Shown here in pieces: positions 57,101 to 64,000 of a stretch of DNA of 64,000 nt. The stretch's first letter is position 1, and every line of letters begins with the position of its first letter. The position numbers were made by a program, and so were the translations under genes. The stretch covers positions 1-64,000 of the forward strand of contig JABYQR010000226.1 in NCBI GenBank assembly GCA_022592445.1, given 5' to 3'. The notes under the pieces are model-generated. The model saw nothing but the letters and a program-made list of their open reading frames with translations. It was not told where the DNA came from and made no database searches. The DNA is from Cytidiella melzeri. Its lineage: Eukaryota; Basidiomycota; Agaricomycetes; Polyporales; Irpicaceae.

Positions 57101-58117
57101 GATAAACTTATCAAGTTCTTCTTGCTCAGGATGTGAAAGCGGGTAAACTTTTGCGTGGAATCCTTTTGCTTCTGGAATCAACTCAATTGCATGGTCGTAC
57201 GACTTGTGTTCTGGAAGTCGTTGAGATTCCGTTTCAGAGAAGATGTGAGCATGTTGACGATATTGTTCAGGTACCATCTCCTCAAAGGTTTTGACTGGTT
57301 TAGCCCGGTTCTCGACTTCAGCTAATTCACTAGAGTATGTGTATCCTGCTAGAGTGAATAAGCGTTCGCCTTCTTGTACCATAGGTGTCGGATGTGTGCG
57401 TACAATGCGTCGGGGAGTTCCTTTTCCACCGAGCTGAGTAGTGGCCTGTGCCTGTAACTTCGGCGATTCGGCCCCATCCAAACTTCCTGAACCTTCCGTG
57501 TTCTCCTCGAGGTCTTCTTCGGCTTCCTCCGTATCCACCGGCAAGTACGGAAGTTGTTTCACAACTTTCTGTAATCCCGGGGTCCTCTTCTTCCGTTTAG
57601 GCTCAGCTGTTCTCTTAGCTGCAACCTCCTTCGCTTCCTCAACCCGTTCTCTAGGCTTACACGCATCAGGACATCCATCCATCCTGATGATGCCTTCGTA
57701 CCAATCAATGGTGGGGTTGTGGTACCTCAACCAATCGATTCCTATGATTACATCTTCCGGCCCAATGTCGGTAACCGTGAAGATAGTCCTTTCCTCGTGG
57801 TCCCCTATCCTCATATTGAGAATGGCGACTTCATCAATAGCCCCGTCTCGATTTGGGGTTCCATCTATGTTGTAAACCAGAATTGGTTGTTTCAACTTCC
57901 GGGTTCTGATACGATGCTCTCGAACAAACCGTTTATGAATGAATAGTGTCGAGGCCCCACTATCAATCATTGCTGCGACTTCTTTAGATCTCCGCACTCC
58001 TGAAACTGTGATGGGTATGTGAAAATGTTCCGATTCAGAACCAGTCTCTAATACATCAGACGCGAGTACGGAAAATCTATTGTTACATGGTATACACGGG
58101 GCACGTGCTTGCGCAGC
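54188..58117 (-). CDS. G3 Pol polyprotein: protease, RT, RNase H, integrase, chromodomain
   Basis: Open from 58117 to TAG 54188-54190; no ATG is needed if pol is made by -1 frameshift from gag. Order: protease [49 protein letters not shown], catalytic YLDDILIYS; RNase H ETDASGYAMGG, EIYDRELMAIVRAL, FSDHKNLEYW; integrase zinc region, TDFI, SDRGSVF, DGKTERMNQE; chromodomain YEVEQILDSRIFGRK. All catalytic residues present; RT is one or two residues short before YLDD. The only break is TGA 58118-58120 (fits CGA), between the gag end and this frame. It replicates the element and inserts the cDNA. Confidence 0.9.
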   Translation of the reverse strand, partial: AAQARAPCIPCNNRFSVLASDVLETGSESEHFHIPITVSGVRRSKEVAAMIDSGASTLFIHKRFVREHRIRTRKLKQPILVYNIDGTPNRDGAIDEVAILNMRIGDHEERTIFTVTDIGPEDVIIGIDWLRYHNPTIDWYEGIIRMDGCPDACKPRERVEEAKEVAAKRTAEPKRKKRTPGLQKVVKQLPYLPVDTEEAEEDLEENTEGSGSLDGAESPKLQAQATTQLGGKGTPRRIVRTHPTPMVQEGERLFTLAGYTYSSELAEVENRAKPVKTFEEMVPEQYRQHAHIFSETESQRLPEHKSYDHAIELIPEAKGFHAKVYPLSHPEQEELDKFIRENLEKGYIRPSKSPMASPFFFVKKKDGKLRPVQDYRKLNEVTIKNRYPLPLISELMDRLRGARFFTKLDVRWGYNNVRIKEGDEHKAAFVTNRGLFEPTVMFFGLTNSPATFQNMMNDISANLIAEGKVTYLDDILIYSKDISEHREVVHEVLKRLRQHDLFLKPEKCEFERSETEYLGVIIGHNQLRMDPVKVKAVAEWPVPQNVSDICRFRGFANFYRRFIRDFGKICKPLDHLTGKVPWKWGPGEQSAFDELRRRFVEAPVLAMWSFDRPTRLETDASGYAMGGVLEQQAEDGMWHPVAYRSEGMTETKQNYEIYDRELMAIVRALEDWHHYLEGLPEKFPIFSDHKNLEYWKTARNLTRRQARWSLFLSRFNFEIIPKPGKSMGKSDSMSQLGQHEVKDEEDDLSRVVLAPEVFRAAASQRGQASVQPDRDLLKRIRECSLRETEVAEALAKVKKLGPRLLSRGLEEWNVENGLLLFRGKVYVPKDDEIRKELVWRHYDLPAAGHPGRYKTLELLSRNYWWPSMTRFVNDYVDTCDTCQRTKTYPAPPRGPLNPLEPPNAPWESVTTDFIVKLPPCKGYDSITVAVDRTTAQVHCYPSWESMKTPEHVQDYIANVFRLHGVPRQMISDRGSVFASKFLRAIYNALGVKSSMSTAYHPQTDGKTERMNQEIEQYLRVFCSFRQDDWVDWLLIAEFALNSRVHSSTGKAPFELIYGYLPEFQVPLNPVSNVPAADERLRALREAQEDAKAVLQLTAERMKRFYDHGVAKAPQFKVGDKVYVEREKHPKEQPVAKLAPKRDGPYEILEKIGDLNYRVKLTIRDKRYPVFHVDRLRPAKTASLVPNREFPEPEPIVVDEEEEYEVEQILDSRIFGRKKEFQYHVKWKGYPESENSWEPATNVTHADEAVKDFHRRHPGAPRPIAASLFLAMNFRPINENFEKLPSETLRRVSLWEDGKDSTPAFRRKGL

Positions 58118-58134
58118 TCAAATCACGGCCCGAA

Positions 58135-59538
58135 TCAAAAACCCTCCTCAAGTCTCTTCTTGAGGTCGGCATTCTCTGCCTTCAACTTTTCCAGCTCTCC
58201 AAGTATTGCATTAAGGGTTACTTCTGATACCCCTGATGGAATCGACTCTCCGGTTGTTTCCGGTTTCTTCCCTTCGACTTTAGAGGTCGAGGCCTCTGCA
58301 TTGGTAGCTGCTACACGTGGTCCACGAGGAGGTGGACGAGGGACTGCGGGCTTGGTACACGTGCGTGCAATATGACTGGGGTCTGTGGTAAGTTCTTGGC
58401 AGTTGTAACACCGCCGACCTTGTTGCATTTTGGAGGCATCGACCTCCATGGGAACCGGACCGTTGGAAGGACGAGGAGCCGGAGTAAACCTGGGTTGAGA
58501 CTGGGTGGGTCTCGACGTAGTTGATGGGGGAACAGACGGAGTTTTCTTTTCCGTTGTCTCCCTGATGCGGGCGTATGCGGCTGCCATTTTCAGGGACCTA
58601 TCAATTCAGCCTTGGTAATTGGCCGGAGGTGCTTCGGCCGTTGCCAGCCGCCCATAGATGTATTCAGGGAGACCCTTGATGAACCGGATCTCCTTGTCCT
58701 TGTCGCTCAACCCGTTAATGCGTCCTGCGTAGGATTGGAAATTGTTGACGTAAGTACCTACGTCACGCGCATTCTTCTCCTTTTTCTCTGTTCCACAGAG
58801 CTTTTCCAACTCACGGATAGCAGTATCTTCGGGCGTTGCATCGCCAAAGTACTTCTTGAGCTCAGTCTTAAACTTGGCCCATGTATCGAGGTTGGCCGGC
58901 AAGTTACCGTTGTGGTCAGCCACATGGTCCGTGACCGGTATTGCCCATTGGGCAGCCTTCTCTGACAACCGGTAGATTGCTGTCAGGACCTTGGTTTTTT
59001 CATCGGCGATACTGGTGGTCACCCAGTAAGCCTCGCATTGTGACAGGAACCGTTCTAAGTCGCGGCCATGTTCGCCCTTGTATCTATCGGGCTTGGTGTC
59101 GTTATTGTTGACCGTGACTTGCGGTCTCGGCATTGCTTGCGTAACTGCAGCTACAATGGCTGCAATCAAGGCAGGATCAACCGCGGGTGTTGTCATTGTG
59201 ATGGGAGTAGTGATGGGGTTGGGAATAATGGGGGTAACAAATGTGGCGTCTGGTGATACCGGTGGGACTTCCGGTACGGTTAAACTGGTATCAACTTCGA
59301 TTTCTTCCGGAACTCCGACCGTCAGCGGAATTTAACTGTTGTCACAAGGTACGTAACCGGAGTATCGTTGTCCTTGTCTGAAATGACGAGAGACTACGAA
59401 CTTTTGACTTCGATTTGGACACGGCTGCTGTTTGCAGACTTCGATATATGCGTGATCCTCCTCGTTATCGTGACAGTCCTGATGATCGTCGGGATCAAAG
59501 ACGTGGAAAAGATTATCGCACTCAATGATTGCTATCTA
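58135..59538 (-). pseudogene. G3 gag with in-frame stops
   Basis: Same frame as ORF0. N-terminal module C-x4-H-x-F...CKQQPCPNRS (about 59510-59420), TAA 59332-59334, first ATG 59196 (MTTPAVDP), Retrotrans-Gag capsid (DRYKGEHGRDLERFL, WAKFKTELKKYFGD), TGA 58606-58608 in YQG-stop-IDRS (fits TGG), then CCHC CYNCQELTTDPSHIARTC and a short coiled coil (LGELEKLKAENADLKK). Ends GGTTTTTGA 58143-58135, where G GGT TTT is a canonical -1 slippery heptamer leading into pol. Confidence 0.87.
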
Positions 59539-60269
59539 CTACAAAGGAAGTTTCTCAAAGTATCCTCCGTCTGCTACAAACACGACTCGACTCGTAACCT
59601 CCGTCAACCTCTTGCGCAATTGTGTGAAGTTGATCTGTCCTACTGACTGCAAGCCCCAGTTCAGTGCTTTGAGCTGGGCAGGCGTGCGCGTGGAGAGTAC
59701 TTCCTCCGTGTGTTCTGTGAGGTACAGAAGTTTGTTGTTGAGTAGCAGAACTGATTTGACCGGTCGGGCGTTGCGGTCCCAGGTAAGCTCAATCAGAATC
59801 TTGAGGCGTCTGGTGGTGGCCTCGATCTTTGGCTTGAGAATGCCGACTTGGTCCTTGATGGAGAACTTATGGAAGTCGAGTGTCACCGGTTTCTGTGCGT
59901 CCGGTCGAGGTGGTGCGGGTGCCCGGGAGATGCGATCCTTGAGAGACGGTTTCTCAATACGGTTGGCGAGATTTTGCGTACGTTTGGTGCGTGTACGTTC
60001 CTTGATAGACTCGTTGTCACGAGCAAACTTTTCGTGGTCGAAGTGTGGGAGTCTAGTACCAAGAGGATGGTAGTGAGGACGGCGTGAGACGTACGAAACG
60101 ATGGCTTCAAGGTCCTTCTCTGTGTAGAGATGGGGACGACCTTGTTTGCGCAGTTCTTGTCGAGCCTCGAAGAAAGACTCGGGTACGTTACGACGGATGT
60201 GTACGTCTTTTGGCACTACAACCACAACGTGAGAAGGAAGATCAAGGGTCCGGGCCAATACAACGTACT
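59539..60269 (-). CDS. G3 ORF0, start codon made by splicing
   Basis: On the minus strand, intron 60268-60216 (GTACGT...GGTTGTAG, 53 nt) joins A(60269) to TG(60215-60214), giving ACC ATG CCA AAA, a good start context. 225 codons to TAG (followed by a second TAG). No ATG opens this frame in genomic DNA. Conserved with G1 and G2: YTEKDLEAIVSYVSRR, KPSLKDR, GILKPKIEA, LNWGLQSVGQINFTQLRKR. No known domain. Open throughout, which supports real coding. Confidence 0.68.
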
Positions 60270-60351
60270 GGTAAACCGGGGGGACTAAACTTTTATAAAC
60301 TTTTGGGGAAAGGGAATTGTGCGGTTGCGCGACGTCCAGGTGAGCGTACGG

Positions 60352-60362
60352 AGATTCTACCT
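60352..60362 (-). promoter_or_regulatory. G3 self-primer PBS
   Basis: On the minus strand AGGTAGAATCT, two bases after the 5' LTR, is an exact 11-nt complement of AGATTCTACCT at the predicted transcript start (plus 60579-60589), 35 bp after the TATA (TATATAA, plus 60618-60624). Tf1 uses exactly the first 11 nt of its RNA. Confidence 0.8.
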
Positions 60363-60364
60363 AA

Positions 60365-60859
60365 TGTCAAGAACACAACCAAACTCTATGAAGAGTGAGG
60401 AAGTGACGACGAGGGATGGAGGAACGACGAGTGAACTCGCGTGGACAATGACAACAGGGAAGATGATGATGGTGAGAGAGAGACAACGACGAGGGAGCAG
60501 CTAACGATGAGCTAAAGACCAGGATATATTAGCACAGTGATAAAACTAGTACAAGGTGAACGTCACCTAAAGACCAGGAGGTAGAATCTGAGGTCTTTAG
60601 GGAGCTACAGGGTGGGTTTATATACATCTCAGACAAGGACCCCTGGTACCGGGTCTGTACTCCTAACACTGCCGTGGTAACGTATGGTGTGCTATGGTGC
60701 GATGTTCTACAATGTTCCACAATGTTCCAGCACCTTCTATGATCATGTGACCAGTCTGTCACATGCACTTGATCACATGCAGTAGCCATGTACCATCAAT
60801 AAGATAAGATAAGGAAATTAAAAAGGAAAAGAAAGGAAAAAGTGTGCATGCTCGTGACA
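60365..60859 (-). repeat. G3 5' LTR
   Basis: 495 bp, TATA at plus 60616-60625 (minus strand), predicted RNA start at 60589. Confidence 0.95.
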
Positions 60860-60864
60860 CCATG

Positions 60865-62252
60865 ACACACCCACGGCTGGTCATCCGGGCAAACACGGCA
60901 CCATAGAGCTAGTCTCACAACACTATTGGTGGCCAAAGATGAAAGCCTTCGTCGAGACTTGCGTACTAGGTTGTGATCGCTGCCAACGCTACAAGTCAGC
61001 TCCACACCCTAAAGCAGTACTACAGCCTCAGGAAACTCCGGCCGGACCTTGGGAACACGTCGGAGTAGATCTCATCACTCAGCTGCCACCCTCTAAGGGA
61101 TTTGATTCGATCGCGGTCTACGTCGACCATTACTCCGATCAAACGCACATCATCCCTATGGCCACTAAGGTTGACGCTGAGGGGATTGCCAATCTACATT
61201 ACAAAGAAGTATTCCGACTTCATGGCATTCCCAAGAAGGTGTTCTCTGACCGAGGACCCCAGTTTGCAGCGTGCTTCATGCGTGCGCTCTATCACCGCCT
61301 GGGCATAGACACTGGTTTTACAACCGCCTATCATCCGCAAGGAAATGGCAAAGTCGAATGCAAAAACCAGGACATCAAACAGCATTTGCGTCTATTCTGT
61401 CAGCAACGACAAGACGACTGGGTCAATCATCTACCAGCGGCTGAGTTTGCACTCAACTTGCGAGTACATGCGGGTAATTCACAAACACCGTTTGAGGTCA
61501 TCTACGGATATCACCCCGACTTCACCATACCAGTTGGCAAGCGAAGAAATATCCCGTCGCTCGATGAGCGCCTTGACAATATGGCTTGAGTACGCAAAGA
61601 AACCGAAGCAGCTCTTTGTCTAAGCAAAGAAAAGATGAAGCAACTCTACGAATCTGAGAAGCGATCTCCACATGTCTTCCAGGTGGGCGACATGGTCTGG
61701 CTGAACGCTAAGAACGTCCAGATCCACGGTCCTCGACAACTCGGCCCGTACAAGGTCATCGAACGTATCGGCGATCTTGACTACAAGCTCGATCTACCCA
61801 GCTATCTCCGAATCCACCCCGTCTTCCACATCAACCGTCTAAGTCCCTGGCACGACAACGGCAAAGACGTACCTCCACCTCCTGATCCTATAGTCATAGA
61901 AGGAGAAGAGCAGTACGTCGTCGAGAAGGTGCTAGACAGCAGACTACACGGACACTGGAAGAAATTGCAATGCCTTGTCAAATGGGAAGGGTATTCAGAC
62001 GGACACAATAGCTGGGAACCAGTAGAAAACCTCGAGAATAGTCAAGAAGCGATTGACGACTTCTACAAAGCAAACCCCGGTGCGCCCCGGGTCATCAAAG
62101 CTTCACTCTTCGCAGATCTCTGCTCGCACTTTCGGGAATTCAATACCCAGACCGACCCCGCTTTCCTTCACACAATCTATCCATCTACATACAATCTCAG
62201 CTGGGATGAAGGCAAACACATCGGTCTGGATATCTCAAGAACATCACACTGA
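60865..62252 (+). pseudogene. G1 pol, part 3 (integrase and chromodomain)
   Basis: Resumes after the G3 TSD with ..AGHPGKHGTIELV..HYWWPKMKAF. Integrase zinc region (CVLGCDRCQR), catalytic VGVDLI, SDRGPQF, GKVECKNQD (Glu present); TGA 61587-61589; linker KEKMKQLYES; GPY/F-like RQLGPYKVIE; chromodomain YVVEKVLDSRLHGHWKKLQC..WEGYSDGHNSWEP. Stop TGA 62250-62252. Confidence 0.9.
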
Positions 62253-62417
62253 CGGGTAACGTCGAGTCAATGACACCAGAAGGGGAGAAACTTCCTAGCA
62301 TCCTTCTGACTAGACAATCGGGGCAATTCTGCTGAATCCCTGTAGACGGGTAGAAGACCTCTATCACCACAGCACAGTGATGCTTCGCGAGGATGCTTGA
62401 TTTTAGGAGGGGGGTAA
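62253..62417 (+). other. G1 3' non-coding end with polypurine tract
   Basis: AGGAGGGGGGTAA at 62405-62417 directly precedes the 3' LTR and primes plus-strand DNA. Confidence 0.85.
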
Positions 62418-63174
62418 TGTCATGGATGGCCTGACTAGCCCTTAATTTTTGCAATTTACCTCTTGTTTTTATCTGTAAAACTCCGGGCTACAACCCAGTT
62501 GCAATTCTCTCTGCATAAACTCCTTTGCACGTCTATTAAGCGCCCGTATCACGTGGCTTAGATGCTCCACACGGTCACGTTACTTGCTACTACGTCACAC
62601 TAGCATGTGACTTAGCTTATGTAACACCACATGGCTACAAACACATGGCTCAGCCCATAGCTAGGGTTTGATGTCATAGATACCGTTCACATGGGCTCCT
62701 TATTGTTCTTTCCCTATTGTTCTCTTTATGGAAGGATGTTCTCACAGGTGTGGGAATGGAATACAATAGTTGGTCTCCTTTTAGATAGATTCTCTCACGA
62801 GTAGAGTTCTTGGCAAGGTCTAGACAATAGCTATTGTTCTCCTTTAGTTAGTTCTTTTGTTCTTTGTTCACACTGCTTTTTGCAAGGCCTGCCCTCAACA
62901 TGGTCTGTGTGCAGGTCCCTGAAGTGTATATATACTGCTGCATGTACACTCCTAGCCCCCCATCTCGACCTCTTGGTCTTTACTGGGCTAGGTAAGCCAC
63001 CCCCTCTTGTACTATATAGCTGGTAGTACAAATACTAACTTGGTCTTTGCTGGGCTAGATACCTGCATAAGGTTTATAGTTGGTGAGAGCATTGTGCTAT
63101 ACGCCTGCCACCACCTCGTCGCTGTCTTCCACTCCGTGTCCCTAGTTACTACGTCGAGCTCCGTCTCCGTGACA
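62418..63174 (+). repeat. G1 3' LTR
   Basis: 757 bp, TGTCATGG...CCGTGACA. TATATATA at 62927-62934 and predicted start ATCTCGACCT at 62962-62971. Followed by TSD GTCTT. Confidence 0.94.
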
Positions 63175-64000
63175 GTCTTGCTTTGCTGTAGTAGTAGTTG
63201 ACAAGGTCAACTAGGTAGCCGCAACCTTTTGTCCCTTAGGGACACCTTGGAGCTTTTTCAGGCAAACGGACCCCCATAGACTGGTACCACCGCAGTGGTT
63301 GCAAACCGGGTCATCTGGGTGCTTAGAGTCCCTTTTCTTGTGGTTCCAGATCCACAAACCAAGCAACGCTTGCTCATCTCTTCTTCCATTTCTGGAAGAT
63401 CTCTTGCATGCCTAGACCCGCGAAGAGTGCGTCAAAAGAGGCAGAGAAGCGGGAGGCGTCAATCTCCATGGCATTGAGATCGTGGAAGGCTTGCTGATGG
63501 GACTTGCCATGTCCCGACAAACTGTCCGCCATGACTTTGCCTGTACTGTTGCAAAGGTTGGCCAGCTGCGCGTTGACTGCCTTGCATTGGTCCTTGAGCG
63601 CATTGCACGTGGTAGCGCGGGTCTGGAAATACAAGTAATGTTGCAAGTATTCCGTGCTCAAGCTGGACTTGAGGCAATCAAATAGGTCCTGCTGGCTCCA
63701 GCCAGTGCAAGGGGCCCAGGTCTCGAACTCCGAGATGTGGGCGGCAAACGTCTTGTTGCCCTGCTTCATGCTGGCAATCTTTGTTTTGGCCTCCATAACA
63801 GTGTTGATGGGCTCAAACTTGGCTTTGAAAGCCTCAATGAAGGTAGGCCAGTTGTTATCAAACGCCGGCTTGCTATTTGCTAGCTCCTCAATATGAGGAC
63901 GTGCCCAATCAGCAGTGTCATCTTGCATGAACAACAGTGCACTCGTGATGAGCTTCTGAGAGTCAAAGATTTTGGCACCGTCCTTATCAAGCACCAGCTT
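63175..64000 (-). mobile_element. gypsy G0, right fragment (gag), minus strand, runs off the window
   Basis: Minus-strand gag of the G1 family: capsid (ITSALLFMQDDTADWARPHIEE, NKTFAAHISEFETW) open from the window edge to about 63374, then frameshifted zinc knuckle (CNHCGG.SLWGSVC; the His is lost) and KLQGVPKGQKVAAT. A TAG interrupts just before the G1 insertion point at 63180. The first half of the element lies beyond 64000. Confidence 0.9.

Larger units (their letters stand above)
53682..60859 (-). mobile_element. gypsy chromovirus G3, minus strand (7178 bp)
   Basis: Two 495-bp LTRs (TGTCAAG...TGACA) and TSD CCATG (53677-53681, 60860-60864). LTRs differ at about five positions, all transitions and all in the first 90 bp. 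Contains self-primer PBS, leader intron, ORF0, gag, an uninterrupted 1269-codon pol and purine tract. Least damaged of the gypsy copies. Confidence 0.95.
27554..63174 (+). mobile_element. gypsy chromovirus G1, carrying four nested insertions
   Basis: Bounded by TSD GTCTT and by TGTCA...TGACA LTR ends. Host pieces: 27554-27726, 33224-33635, 40344-45106, 53539-53681 and 60865-63174, about 7.8 kb in total. Each join is exact once the inserted element and one TSD copy are removed. Order: 5' LTR, self-primer site, leader intron, ORF0, gag, pol (PR-RT-RH-INT-chromodomain), purine tract, 3' LTR. Coding regions carry several frameshifts and stops. Confidence 0.92.

Overview
This window is eukaryotic, most likely the nuclear genome of a mushroom-forming basidiomycete (Agaricomycetes). 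The evidence is short introns of about 42-71 nt with GT(GC)...AG ends, chromodomain-bearing Ty3/gypsy elements, a Tad-like LINE with APE, RT and RNase H, a fungal-type DDE transposon, and a Cys-rich single-pass membrane protein of a kind I associate with mushrooms. It is a transposon-rich region with only a few host genes. I saw no rRNA, tRNA or CRISPR.

Layout. 1-4288: 3' part of a decayed Ty1/copia element with its 3' LTR. 4397-4910: LTR/primer-site piece of a second copia family, minus strand. 4957-5255: relic of a medium-chain dehydrogenase/reductase (MDR) gene. 7117-13863: a 5'-truncated LINE tail followed directly by a near-complete LINE. 14.7-26.3 kb: a host segment built from a duplicated unit of one C2H2 zinc-finger gene plus one MDR gene. 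Both zinc-finger copies (15029-16234, 20417-21545) can be spliced into intact ORFs. Two MDR copies are relics and one (24933-26263) is intact. 26383-27120: 3' exons of a Cys-rich membrane-protein gene cut off by a transposon.

27121-64000 is one nest of transposons whose layers can be dated from target-site duplications (TSDs). A minus-strand gypsy element (G0; 27121-27553 and 63175-64000) was split by a plus-strand gypsy of the same family (G1, 27554-63174, TSD GTCTT). G1 then received a copia element (27727-33218, TSD GCTAC), a TA-flanked 6.7-kb DDE DNA transposon carrying a Ulp1-like protease (33636-40341), a second gypsy family (G2, 45107-53533, TSD CTCGC; itself hit by a solo G1-family LTR at 47911-48667), and a third gypsy family on the minus strand (G3, 53682-60859, TSD CCATG). 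Without its insertions G1 is about 7.8 kb.

The most notable biology is shared by the three gypsy families. (1) Just after each 5' LTR is a PBS complementary to the predicted first 8-11 nt of the element's own transcript, implying Tf1-like self-priming. (2) A conserved extra ORF ('ORF0', about 225-252 codons) precedes gag. (3) ORF0 has no ATG in the DNA: in all three families a 53-72 nt leader intron sits between A and TG, so the start codon exists only in spliced RNA. (4) A conserved Cys module ending in QPCPNR lies between ORF0 and the first Gag ATG. Decay is dominated by CGA-to-TGA changes, pointing to methylated-CpG mutation.
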